Source: Bog-756 sp963829235 (GTDB lineage Bacteria; Actinomycetota; Acidimicrobiia; Acidimicrobiales; RAAP-2). Taken from it: a stretch of 64,000 nucleotides of DNA. The notes under the pieces are model-generated. The model did not search any database. It saw only the letters and a list, made by a program, of their open reading frames with translations, and was not told the DNA's origin. The stretch covers positions 678,757-742,756 of the forward strand of contig CAWHIF010000004.1 of the NCBI GenBank assembly GCA_963829235.1. Reading direction: 5' to 3'. Both the position numbers and the translations under genes were made by a program. This document shows, piece by piece, positions 33,716 through 42,186 of the stretch (positions are counted from its first letter, which is position 1; the number at the start of each line of letters is the position of its first letter).

Positions 33716-34831
33716 GTGGACAAAGCGGACCTCGATCGAATTCTCGTGATGCTCGCCGACCTCGACGGCTCCGACCTCCACATCAAGGCCGGCGCGCCGC
33801 CGCGGCTGCGGGTGGCAGGAGCGTTGCGGACCCTCGACGACGAACCGTCCTTCACCGCGGAGGAGACGCTGGAGCTGGCGGAGTCCATCATGCAGCCGGC
33901 GATTCTCGAGACATTCAACCGGCTTCACGAGGTCGACTTTGCCTACAGCCTGCCGAGCACGGGGCGATTCCGCGTCAACGCGTACTACCAGCGATCCTCG
34001 GTGGCTCTGGCCATGCGTCGAGTGCGGTCCGGCGCGGCCACCGTCAGCGAGTTGGGACTGCCGGAGGTCGTCACCCGCCTGGCCGAGGAGATGCGGGGTC
34101 TCGTCCTGGTCACCGGGCCGACCGGATCCGGCAAGACGACCACCCTGGCGGCCATGGTCAATCACATCAACCACACCCGCTCCTGCCATGTCGTCACCAT
34201 CGAGGATCCCGTCGAGTACCTGCACACGGACGACCTGGCCGCGATCGACCAGCGCGAGGTCGGATTCGACACCGATTCGTTCTCTTCGGCGATGAGGGTG
34301 GTGCTCAGACAGGACCCCGACGTCATCCTGGTCGGTGAGATGCGGGACACGGAGACCGTGTCGGCGGCACTGACGGCGGCGGAGACCGGCCACCTGGTGT
34401 TCTCGACGCTGCACACCATCAACGCCACCGAGACCATCAACAGGATCGTGGACTTCTTCCCTCCCCACCAGCAGACACAGGTCCGGGTGAGCCTGGCCGG
34501 ATCGCTGAAGGGCATCATCTGCCAGCGGTTGATCCCGACGGCCGACGGCGAGAACCGAGTGCCGGCGCTCGAGCTGCTGGTGGTCAACGGCAGGATCCAG
34601 CAGGCGATCATCGACCCGCTGATCACCGGGGATATCGGCGGAATCGTGGCCGACGGCGAGTACTACGGCATGGTGACCTTCGACCAGTCGTTGGTCAGCC
34701 TCGTCGCCAACGGGACCATCAGCCTGGCCGAGGCCATGAACACCGCCTCGAATCCCCACGACCTCAAAGTGATGCTCGAGCGCAAGGGAATCGTCCAGAC
34801 CGGGCAGTACGCCACGGCCACCCTGTCCTGA
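33716..34831 (+). CDS. pilT: PilT pilus retraction ATPase (canonical length)
   Basis: A 371-aa PilT. The N-terminal PAS-like region (GSDLHIKAGAPPRLRV) is followed by Walker A GPTGSGKTTTLA, the Asp box and Walker B (DPDVILVGEMRDTETV), the His box (HLVFSTLHTINA) and the AIRMILTAG-like region GRIQQAIID. Retraction ATPases depolymerise pili. The genome has a second version fused to an MshEN-like domain at 24.2 kb, so the two may act at different times or under different signals. GTG at 33716 is chosen from the leaderless promoter. Confidence 0.93.
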   Translation: MDKADLDRILVMLADLDGSDLHIKAGAPPRLRVAGALRTLDDEPSFTAEETLELAESIMQPAILETFNRLHEVDFAYSLPSTGRFRVNAYYQRSSVALAMRRVRSGAATVSELGLPEVVTRLAEEMRGLVLVTGPTGSGKTTTLAAMVNHINHTRSCHVVTIEDPVEYLHTDDLAAIDQREVGFDTDSFSSAMRVVLRQDPDVILVGEMRDTETVSAALTAAETGHLVFSTLHTINATETINRIVDFFPPHQQTQVRVSLAGSLKGIICQRLIPTADGENRVPALELLVVNGRIQQAIIDPLITGDIGGIVADGEYYGMVTFDQSLVSLVANGTISLAEAMNTASNPHDLKVMLERKGIVQTGQYATATLS

Positions 34832-35257
34832 GCCCTCCTCCTGCGGCTCCGTCTGGTCCGCTCCAGCTGACCAACCCGGCCTGACCCGCTCATCCGGCCT
34901 GATTCCAGCCTCCTCGGCCCGGGGAACGACCGGACCCGCTCCGGTTACCGCGTCCCATCCTTCCAGCGAGACAGGACTTTTGGTCCTTCTCCAGCACGAT
35001 GATCAGCGGAACACAGAACCTCAAGGTGGTCGGTGTTCCGTCCGATAGATCTTCGTACCGTCTGGTGCAGCTTCAAACAGGCAGTCATTCATTCACGATC
35101 CGACGAAGCGGAGAACGACGTTGCAGGACGACCCGAGAGAACCAATCGACAGCGGTTCGGACTCGCATCGCCGGCCTCATCCTCACCAGCTCCGCGGGAG
35201 CGGCAACCCAACGGCCAATTCGATCGTCACCAGCATGCATGTCAGAGGAGCGTTCAC
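34832..35257 (+). other. 426-bp leader region before pilM-pilN
   Basis: No gene is supported. Two weak hairpins are visible (CCGGA-cccgc-TCCGG near 34931 and AGGAC-ttttg-GTCCT near 34973). I looked for a c-di-GMP riboswitch core and did not find one. The pilM frame is open upstream of its start but Arg/Gln/Ser-rich and not protein-like. Confidence 0.4.
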
Positions 35258-36979
35258 ATGGCACAGCTGACCGTCGGCCTCGACATCGGCACCAGCGCGG
35301 TGCGCGCCGCCGAGCTCGATGTCGGACAACCCCGCCCGGTTCTTCGAACCTACGGCCAGGTCGGCCTCCCTCCCGGTTCACTCGTCGACGGCGAGATCCG
35401 CGACGTGTCCGCCGTCACGGAGGCGATCACCAGGCTGTGGAAGAACGGGCAGTTCTCGAGCTCGACGGTGATCGTCGGCATCGCCGGACTCCGGGCCATC
35501 ACCCGCGAGATCGATCTTCCCTACGTCCCGGACAACGAAGTCGACAGCGCCGTCCGGTTCCAGTCGGAAGAGGTGATCCCGTTTCCCCCGGATCAAACGA
35601 TCCTCTCGTCGCAGGTCCTCGCCGACTACACCTCCCCGGACGGCGACAAGATGCGCAGGGTCCTGGTGGCCGCGGCTCACGTCGACCTCGTCAACGGCGT
35701 CATCGAAGCGGTCGAGAAGGCCGGATTGACCGTCGTCGGCGTCGACCTGATCTCGTCGGCCCTCGTGCGCGCCATCGGCGGCCAGGATGCCTCCGAGCAG
35801 CCCGAGGCGATCGTTTCGGTGGGTGCCGGGCTCACCGTCGTCGTGGTCCACCAGCAGGGGCGCCCGCAGTTCGTCCGGACCATCGGCTTGGGAGGCAATG
35901 CCACGACCGCAGCGGTCTCTGCGGCATTGGACCTACCGCTGGCGGACGCCGAAGGAGTGAAGCGGCGCTTCGACGAACCGGTTCCCCAGATGCAGGCCGC
36001 CGAACGAGCCGCCCAAGCCAGCATGAACGAGCTGGTCGGTGAGATCCGGAACTCGATCCAGTACTTTGCATCGCTGCCCGGTCGGTTGCCGGTCTCGCGT
36101 GTGCTCATCACCGGTGGTGGCTCGGAGCTCGGCGGCCTCAGCTCGATGCTCGAGGACCAGGTTCGCCTGCCGGTGCTGACCGTCTCCCCTCTCGCCCGGG
36201 TCGACACCTCAAAGCTCGAGCTCAGCGAGGAACAGGCTCGAGAGGTGGGACCGGTCCTGGCCACACCGATCGGGTTGGCTCTGCCCGAGCCAGACAAGGC
36301 GGTGCGGAAATTCAATCTCCTGCCCCCCGAGGTCACCGAGCGGGCAAGGATGAAGAAGATCCAACAGCGGACGATGATGGTGGGAGCAGTGGTGATCGCC
36401 GCGCTCGCGCTTCTCGGAGCAGGAAAGTTCTACCAGGTTCACAACGCACAGAACGATGTCAATGCTCTTCAGGCGAATATCACCGCGCTGAATGCCCAGG
36501 TTCCGAAGTACGACCTCATCGTTGCGGCCAACAGTGCGTACTCGGCTGGCGTCGCCCGACGCGCCTCGGTACTCGGCTCTGCCGTTGACTGGCCCCTCGC
36601 CCTCGGCAACTTGATTGCCATCACACCGCCCGGAGCAGAGGTCCAGTCGTTCAGCGGGGCCTCGGCCGCGGGCACTCCTGGAACCAGTGCCTCGACGTCC
36701 GCAGGGGCCACAACCGCGTCGACGGCCTCGGGCGCGACCACAACCGGTCGATCCACAACGACGTCGGCAGCCATCGGCACCATCCAGCTGGGGGTCACCG
36801 GACCGGGTCCGAGCCTGTCCATCTCCGAAGCCTGGATCAACGCCATCGCCGGATCCAGTCTCTTTGCCAACCCCATCCAGGGGGCGACGGTGGTCAACAC
36901 GGACAACACCATCTCGTTCCCCTTCGAAGTCTCCGTGACTCCCAATGCCAGCCTCGAGAAGAATGCGAGCCTGAAATGA
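35258..36979 (+). CDS. pilM: PilM-PilN fusion protein of the type IV pilus alignment complex
   Basis: A 573-aa protein. Residues 1-345 are PilM, an actin-like ATPase fold starting VGLDIGTSAVRAAEL with the IPFPPDQTIL segment and GGGSELGGL phosphate loop. From about residue 350 the sequence changes to PilN: the RKFNLLPPEV motif, which in separate PilN proteins is the N-terminal PilM-binding peptide, then a transmembrane helix (MMVGAVVIAALALLGAGKF), a coiled segment and an extracytoplasmic domain interrupted by a Thr/Ser/Ala-rich linker. In most bacteria PilM and PilN are separate. ATG at 35258 has GAGGAG 7 nt upstream. It overlaps pilO by 4 bp. Confidence 0.88.
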   Translation: MAQLTVGLDIGTSAVRAAELDVGQPRPVLRTYGQVGLPPGSLVDGEIRDVSAVTEAITRLWKNGQFSSSTVIVGIAGLRAITREIDLPYVPDNEVDSAVRFQSEEVIPFPPDQTILSSQVLADYTSPDGDKMRRVLVAAAHVDLVNGVIEAVEKAGLTVVGVDLISSALVRAIGGQDASEQPEAIVSVGAGLTVVVVHQQGRPQFVRTIGLGGNATTAAVSAALDLPLADAEGVKRRFDEPVPQMQAAERAAQASMNELVGEIRNSIQYFASLPGRLPVSRVLITGGGSELGGLSSMLEDQVRLPVLTVSPLARVDTSKLELSEEQAREVGPVLATPIGLALPEPDKAVRKFNLLPPEVTERARMKKIQQRTMMVGAVVIAALALLGAGKFYQVHNAQNDVNALQANITALNAQVPKYDLIVAANSAYSAGVARRASVLGSAVDWPLALGNLIAITPPGAEVQSFSGASAAGTPGTSASTSAGATTASTASGATTTGRSTTTSAAIGTIQLGVTGPGPSLSISEAWINAIAGSSLFANPIQGATVVNTDNTISFPFEVSVTPNASLEKNASLK

Positions 36980-37725
36980 ACGTCGCCCGCGAATACCGAA
37001 TGCCGCTGTTCATCGGGGCAGGAGCTCTGGTGCTGGCGCTGATCCTCTACGCGGTCCTCGTCGCACCGCAGACCTCGAAGCTGTCATCCCTGCACGCCCA
37101 GGAGACCCAACTCCAGGTGCAGCAGACGGGGCTTCAGATCAAGCTTGCGGCGCTCAAGACCGAGAAGCAGAACCTGGGCAAGAGCTGTGCCGAGCTCGAG
37201 AAGATCGCCACCCAGATCCCGAGCGTCCAGAGCCCGACCGACGTCGATGCCGAAGAGTCGTCGTTCGAGAGCCAGTTCAACGGGCTGGCCGAGGCCTCCG
37301 GCGTCTCCCTCACCCAGTTCAGCGGGTTCACGCCCGCTTCGACGGCATCTGCCGCCCCGGCCACGACGACGGCCCCGAAGTCCCCGGCCGGCGTGGTGGC
37401 CGTGCCCACCACCCTCTCCGTCACCGGCAACTACAGTCAGATGTCGGCGTTCGTGAGTGGACTGGACAACTTTCCCCGCCTGTTCGTGATCCAGTCCTTC
37501 AACCTGACCTTCGGGCAAACGAGTGGATCAGGTTCCACCGGCACCTCGGCCGCGGCCGCGACTTCGGGCACGCCCACGTCGAAAGAGGCGCCCCTGTGGG
37601 TGGGCGGAACGGCCACCTCGCCGTCGGCAAGCCCCTACACCCTGGCCATCGTGGGTTCGATCTACTACACCTCGACACCGAACGCCCTCGACGCATGCAC
37701 CAAGGCCACCTCGTCGATCCACTAG
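36976..37725 (+). CDS. pilO: PilO-like pilus assembly protein
   Basis: A 249-aa bitopic membrane protein. A short cytoplasmic N-terminus is followed by one transmembrane helix (residues 10-28), a long coiled coil (LQVQQTGLQIKLAALKTEKQ and beyond) and a C-terminal domain beginning QIPSVQSPTDVDA, with LSVTGNYSQMSAFVSGLDNFPRLFVI typical of PilO. PilO pairs with PilN. The ATG overlaps the pilM-pilN stop. The terminal 25 bp including the stop are repeated 41 bp downstream. Confidence 0.85.
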   Translation: MNVAREYRMPLFIGAGALVLALILYAVLVAPQTSKLSSLHAQETQLQVQQTGLQIKLAALKTEKQNLGKSCAELEKIATQIPSVQSPTDVDAEESSFESQFNGLAEASGVSLTQFSGFTPASTASAAPATTTAPKSPAGVVAVPTTLSVTGNYSQMSAFVSGLDNFPRLFVIQSFNLTFGQTSGSGSTGTSAAAATSGTPTSKEAPLWVGGTATSPSASPYTLAIVGSIYYTSTPNALDACTKATSSIH

Positions 37726-37768
37726 GCGACGCGGCGACCGGGTAGGCCACCTCGTCGATCCACTAGGC
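37703..37768 (+). repeat. 25-bp direct repeat across the pilO stop
   Basis: The segment at 37703-37727, which includes the pilO stop, recurs exactly at 37744-37768. A shorter related GGTCGTCGATCGGGT motif follows. It looks like a local duplication of the gene end. Confidence 0.85.
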
Positions 37769-37829
37769 AGGTCGTCGATCGGGTGGGCGACGCTTGATCG
37801 GGTAAACGGCGCGTTGCCGACCGGATCCC

Positions 37830-39230
37830 TCAGACGCCGCTGATCTGCATGTCGGCCACCGCCAGGGTCTGGCCGGCGGCGATGCCGGGGAGCCACTCCA
37901 GATCGGCGCCCACCGCCACCAGTGAGAGCAGCATCCGCTGCAAGGTGGAGGCCACGGTGATCTCCCTGACCGGCTCCGCCAGTCTGCCGTCGCGGATCAT
38001 CAGGCCCTCGGCGCCCACCGAGAAGTCGCCGCTGATCGGGTTCACCCCGGAATGGACCCCGGTCATCGACTGGACGAACAGGCCCTCACCCACCGCGGCC
38101 AGGACGCCGTCCTCGTCGTATCCTTCCCGGCCCGGGGCCAGCGTCAGAGCACGACAGCCCGGGCCCGGAGTGCCGGCGAACCCTCCTCGCACCGCGGAAC
38201 CGGTCGAGGCCACCCCCGACCGTGAACCGGAGACGGTGTCGTAGAGGAACCCCCGCAAGATCCCCGAGTCGATCAGCGCGTTCCTCCGGCAGGCCAGGCC
38301 CTCGGCGTCGTAGGCAGACGCCCCGTAGGCCCTCGGGTCGGTGGGATCGTCGACCAGGGTCAGCGCCGGGACGCCGACCAACTCACCCACCCTGCCCGCG
38401 AAGAACGATCGGCCCTTGGCCACCGCCTCGCCCGACAGTGCGCTGGAGACCACCGACAGCAGCGTCGAGGCCACCCGGCGATCGAAGACCACCGTCGAGC
38501 GGCCCGACGTCCCCTTGGTGGCCCCGAGCAAGCGGACAGCCCGGTTCACCGCGTCGTCGTTGGCCTTGCCCGGGTCGAGGTCGCCGAACCCCCGGCCCAC
38601 ACTGAATCCCCCCGCGGTCTGGCTGGCATCCCCGTCACCGGCGATGACCCTCACCGAAATATGGGCCGAGGTCCTGCGGCTCGCAGCCCGGATACCGGTG
38701 GTCGAGACCAGGGCCACCTCCACCGATCCGTCGCCGTAGTCGGCCGCGTCCACCTGACGGATGCGAGGGTCCGCACCTCTGGCCTGGGCCTCGAGAGCCA
38801 ACGCCATCTCGACCTTGTCGGTGGTCGGCACCGAAGCCAGCCCCTCGTCCCAGAGGTCGACGGCGACGGGTGCCACCCCGTCGGGCACGGCTAGGCCCAC
38901 ATGCTCGTCGGGTGTGGCGAACTTCGCATTGTCCCTGGCCTCGGCCAGGGTCTCCTCGAAGACCGACTCCTCGAGGGAGCCCGCCCAGGCGAAGCCCAGG
39001 CGATGGTCCACCACGACGCGGATGCCGATGCCGGCCGACGTGGCCGAGGTCAGCGACTCCACTCCCCCGCCGAAGGCGCGGACCTCCGTCTCGTCGCCAC
39101 GGGCCACATAGACCTCGACCTCTTCGTCGGTCCGCGCCCTGCCGGCCACCCGGTCGGCCACCGCCAGCAGTTCCTCCGGATCGTGCCCGGAGCCGGTCCG
39201 TGTCCCGGCTGCATCGACGACCGTGCTCAC
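37830..39230 (-). CDS. pmbA: TldE/PmbA-family metalloprotease subunit
   Basis: A 466-aa TldD/PmbA family protein, the partner without its own zinc site in the TldD-TldE protease that degrades unfolded peptides and matures RiPPs. Typical segments are the N-terminal ARTDEEVEVYVARGDETEVR, GIGIRVVVDHRLGFAW and the C-terminal ISGDFSVGAEGLMIRDG. No HExxxH is present, as expected. GTG at 39230 overlaps the tldD stop as GTGA, which settles the start. No RiPP precursor was found next to the pair. Confidence 0.92.
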   Translation of the reverse strand: MSTVVDAAGTRTGSGHDPEELLAVADRVAGRARTDEEVEVYVARGDETEVRAFGGGVESLTSATSAGIGIRVVVDHRLGFAWAGSLEESVFEETLAEARDNAKFATPDEHVGLAVPDGVAPVAVDLWDEGLASVPTTDKVEMALALEAQARGADPRIRQVDAADYGDGSVEVALVSTTGIRAASRRTSAHISVRVIAGDGDASQTAGGFSVGRGFGDLDPGKANDDAVNRAVRLLGATKGTSGRSTVVFDRRVASTLLSVVSSALSGEAVAKGRSFFAGRVGELVGVPALTLVDDPTDPRAYGASAYDAEGLACRRNALIDSGILRGFLYDTVSGSRSGVASTGSAVRGGFAGTPGPGCRALTLAPGREGYDEDGVLAAVGEGLFVQSMTGVHSGVNPISGDFSVGAEGLMIRDGRLAEPVREITVASTLQRMLLSLVAVGADLEWLPGIAAGQTLAVADMQISGV

Positions 39231-40621
39231 TCTGCCGTTCCTCCGATGGTGACGCCGGTCAACCGCAGCGTGGCCTGACCGCATCCGACCGGAACGCTCT
39301 GGCCGTCCTTCCCGCACGTGCCCGGGGTCATCCCGAAATCGGTGGCCACCGCGTCGATGCGCTTGAGGATCTCCGGGCCGTTGCCGATCAGGTTCGCATC
39401 CCGCAGCGGCTCGGTGATCCGGCCCCCCTCGATCAGGTACGCCTCCGTGGTCCCGAAGACGAAATCGCCGGTGGTGGTGTTGACCTGGCCGCCACCGAGC
39501 TTGGCCACGTACACCCCCTTCGGCGTCTGGGCCACGATCTCATCGGGGTCCTCCTCGCCGGCCAGGAGGAAGGTGTTGGTCATCCGCACCATCGGCAGGT
39601 GCTGGTAGGTCTGGCGCCGCCCATTGCCTGACGACACGCGCCCCTCCCTGCGGGCCCGCAGGTAGTCCCACAGGTAGTCGGTGAGCACGCCGCGGTCGAT
39701 GAGCACATTCCGTTGGGCCGGCCGGCCCTCGTCGTCGACGGCGAACGTGCCCCACTCCGAGCCCACCGTGCCGTCGTCGACCAGGGTGACCAGTGGGCTG
39801 GCCACCAGTTGGCCGACCATGCCCGTGTACACCGACGCATCCTTCACGATGTGATCGGCTTCGAGCCCGTGCCCACAGGCTTCGTGGAACAGAATTCCCC
39901 CGCTCCCACCGGCCAGCACCACCGGCAGTTCGCCGGAGGGCGCGGGTCGGGCCGTGAGCTTCGACAGGGCGCGACGGGCGGCCAGCTCGGCCAGCTCGGC
40001 CACCGAGACCTCGTCGAACATCTCGAATCCCAGTGTGCGGGCCGCCGACTCGAAGCCGGTCTGGAGTCCGGTGTCGGCCGTGGCCACACAGGACACGCTG
40101 AACCGTGATCGGGCCTGCTCGTCGCCGACCAGCAGCCCGTCCGAGTTGGCGATGAGGATGCTGCGACGCGACGCGCCGCAGCCGGCTTGGACCTGGGAGA
40201 TCGACGCACCCGACGCCCGGGCCGCCTCATCGGCCTGCCGCAGCAGCTCGAGGCTGTCCTCCTTCGAGCCGCGGGTGCCCGTGGACCGGTCGTCATCCCG
40301 GTCCGGCCGGCCCCCGCCCAGTGAGCCCGCGGCCACGCTGGTCGAGCCCCCGGCCCCGTTCCGGGCCACCGCAGAAGCGGCCTCGGCCGCCCGGAGGAGG
40401 CCTGCCTCGCTGAGATCGGCCGTGTGGGCGAACCCGGTGGTCTCGCCGGCCACCACCCGGATGCCGGCACCTCGTTCACGCCCCGAGGAGAGCTCCTCGA
40501 CCCGCCCGTCGTCGAGCAGGGCCGAAGAGGTCGACTTGTCCTCGGCGAACACCTCGGCGAAGTCACCGCCGTGGCGGAGCGCCTCGGACAGCACCCGCTC
40601 GAGAACTGGGGATTCGATCAC
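39227..40621 (-). CDS. tldD: TldD metalloprotease
   Basis: A 464-aa zinc protease, catalytic partner of PmbA/TldE. The HExxxH motif is in GILFHEACGHGLEADH (about residue 248). Upstream it has GAGIRVVAGETTGFAH, and downstream VNTTTGDFVFGTTEAYLIEGG and TPGTCGKDGQ with the third zinc ligand Cys. GTG at 40621 has GAGGAGG 5 nt upstream. The gene is divergent from the FlK-like thioesterase gene. Confidence 0.94.
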   Translation of the reverse strand: MIESPVLERVLSEALRHGGDFAEVFAEDKSTSSALLDDGRVEELSSGRERGAGIRVVAGETTGFAHTADLSEAGLLRAAEAASAVARNGAGGSTSVAAGSLGGGRPDRDDDRSTGTRGSKEDSLELLRQADEAARASGASISQVQAGCGASRRSILIANSDGLLVGDEQARSRFSVSCVATADTGLQTGFESAARTLGFEMFDEVSVAELAELAARRALSKLTARPAPSGELPVVLAGGSGGILFHEACGHGLEADHIVKDASVYTGMVGQLVASPLVTLVDDGTVGSEWGTFAVDDEGRPAQRNVLIDRGVLTDYLWDYLRARREGRVSSGNGRRQTYQHLPMVRMTNTFLLAGEEDPDEIVAQTPKGVYVAKLGGGQVNTTTGDFVFGTTEAYLIEGGRITEPLRDANLIGNGPEILKRIDAVATDFGMTPGTCGKDGQSVPVGCGQATLRLTGVTIGGTAE

Positions 40622-40677
40622 GAAAGCCTCCTCGCTGCACCGCCAGGCGCTCGGTGGCCGACGTCTGCTTTGTCACG

Positions 40678-40683
40678 TATCGT
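40678..40683 (+). promoter_or_regulatory. -10 box TATCGT of the thioesterase gene (leaderless)
   Basis: TATCGT is followed by 6 nt and GTG at 40690. Confidence 0.5.
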
Positions 40684-40689
40684 ACCGGC

Positions 40690-41067
40690 GTGGCGCCATA
40701 CACCGGTCTGTCAGCTCGAATCGAACTCGAGGTGACCGAAGCCGACACCGCCGAGACATTTCGCTCCGGTACGGTGCCGGTTCTGGCCACGCCCCGACTT
40801 CTCGCCCTGTGCGAGGAGGCCAGCTGCCTGGCCATCGAGGGCCATCTGCCCGAAAACTGCACGTCGGTGGCCAAGCGCCTGCAGTTCGACCATCTGGTGC
40901 CGGTGGGCATCGGCGGCATCGTCTGGGCCGAGGCCACACTGGATCGCATCGAGGGCCGACGGCTGGTGTTCACCCTCTCGGTGTCGGAGAGTGCCGGGCT
41001 GGTGGCCGCGGGCAAGCTGATCAGGGTGATCGTGGACCGGGCGGCCTTCTTGTCGAACGTCCGCTGA
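40690..41067 (+). CDS. hotdog-fold thioesterase, FlK-like
   Basis: A 125-aa hotdog protein. The segment GTVPVLATPRLLALCEEASCLAIEGHL, with Thr and Glu at the active site, and the TSVAKRLQFDHLVPVGIGG segment, with its His, match the fluoroacetyl-CoA thioesterase (FlK) family. In most genomes members are general acyl-CoA thioesterases of unknown specificity. GTG at 40690 is chosen from the leaderless -10 box; an ATG 12 codons earlier lies upstream of that promoter. Confidence 0.82.
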   Translation: MAPYTGLSARIELEVTEADTAETFRSGTVPVLATPRLLALCEEASCLAIEGHLPENCTSVAKRLQFDHLVPVGIGGIVWAEATLDRIEGRRLVFTLSVSESAGLVAAGKLIRVIVDRAAFLSNVR

Positions 41068-41090
41068 TCAGGCCGGAGCGGCCGGATCAG

Positions 41091-41846
41091 TCAGAGGTTC
41101 TTCCCGATCATGCCGCCGAGCACTCCGCCGACGCCGGCGTCGGCCACCGGGTGACCGTCGTCGCGGCGCAGGTAGGGATCGAGGGCCTGGGCGAGGACCG
41201 GTACCGGCATGCTCTGCAGCCAGATGTTGCCCGGCCCGGTGAGAGCGACCAGGTGGAACCCGTCGTCGCCGAAGACCATGTTCTTGATGCCGGGGACGCG
41301 GCTGATGGTGAAGCTGACCCGGTCTTCGAAGAGCCCGACGTGGCCGGGGTGGGCCAGCATGGTCTGACCCGCGGCCAGCTCGTAGGAGATGATCTCCCCG
41401 GAGAGCTCGATCCACGCCTGTCCTTCACCCTCCAGGCGTTGGAGGATGAAGCCGTCGCCGCCGTAGATCCCGCCCCGGAACGTCTGTTGCATGCCCACGG
41501 AGGGCACGATCCCGTCGGTTCCGCACACCCATCCGTGGCGGTGGACGAGATAGCCCTGCCCCGCCGCGATGGTCACCGGGAAGATCCGGCCCGGCAGTTT
41601 GGCCCCGAATGCGACCATGCCCTGGCCACCCTGGGCCTCGTACCTGGTGAGGAAGACGCTGCCCCCGCCCATGGCCCGCTTCAAGCCGCCCATCAGGCCC
41701 TTTTGGCCTCCGGTGGACGTCGACTGGGTCATCTGCACGTTGGCCGACATCCAGGACAGCTCTCCGTGGGTGGACACGATCGATTCGCCGGCATCGAGAA
41801 TCATCTCCAGCAGCGGCATGGTGGTGCCCTTCACATCTGCTTGCAT
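41091..41846 (-). CDS. TIGR00266/AIM24-family protein
   Basis: A 251-aa beta-rich protein of the AIM24 family (TIGR00266). Characteristic features are GGGSVFLTRYEAQGGQGMVAF, the GGGIYGGDGFILQRLEGEGQAW-like Gly-rich segment and SFTISRVPGIKNMVFG. The family forms double-psi or trefoil-like folds; its bacterial role is unknown. ATG at 41846 follows AAGGAG with a 5-nt spacer. The reading frame remains open for 186 codons upstream, but that part is a low-complexity artefact of GC repeats. Confidence 0.85.
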   Translation of the reverse strand: MQADVKGTTMPLLEMILDAGESIVSTHGELSWMSANVQMTQSTSTGGQKGLMGGLKRAMGGGSVFLTRYEAQGGQGMVAFGAKLPGRIFPVTIAAGQGYLVHRHGWVCGTDGIVPSVGMQQTFRGGIYGGDGFILQRLEGEGQAWIELSGEIISYELAAGQTMLAHPGHVGLFEDRVSFTISRVPGIKNMVFGDDGFHLVALTGPGNIWLQSMPVPVLAQALDPYLRRDDGHPVADAGVGGVLGGMIGKNL

Positions 41847-42186
41847 CGGATCTCCTTCGCCTCTTGGAGCCTGGGGCCAAGCTCGTTCTCGTGCCCCATC
41901 TTGCCCGGGGCCGCCGGTCGGTATTGGGATCCCGGCTGGGCACCCTCGTCCCTCGGGGGTGCTCCCCTCGGGCCGTCGCCCCTCCGGCCGTGCTCCCCTC
42001 GGGCCGTCGCCCCTCCGGCCGTGCCCCCTCCCCTCGGGCCCTCCAGGACGCGTACCCTCCGGCCCCGGTCGCTCAGGCGGCGTGCTCGCCCGGCGGCGCT
42101 TCACCGGTCCACCTTGGAGGAAGTCCCGCCACCGAGGTGGAACGGCCGCCGCCGCGGCGCGCTGGTAGCCTGATGCCAACGTCCCC
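41847..42186. other. divergent intergenic region between AIM24-type gene and dxs
   Basis: GC-rich low-complexity DNA with 31-bp repeats at 41959-42020. A plus-strand TAGCCT box (42166-42171) could start a dxs transcript with a leader of about 9 nt. No gene is supported. Confidence 0.4.
41959..42020. repeat. two 31-bp tandem repeats plus partial third copy
   Basis: Exact copies at 41959-41989 and 41990-42020 of a unit beginning GTGCTCCCCTCGGGCCGTCG; a degenerate partial copy follows. Confidence 0.85.

Noticed and set aside
34832..35257. c-di-GMP riboswitch in the leader of pilM-pilN
   Set aside because: The conserved GEMM core was not found; only weak hairpins are present.
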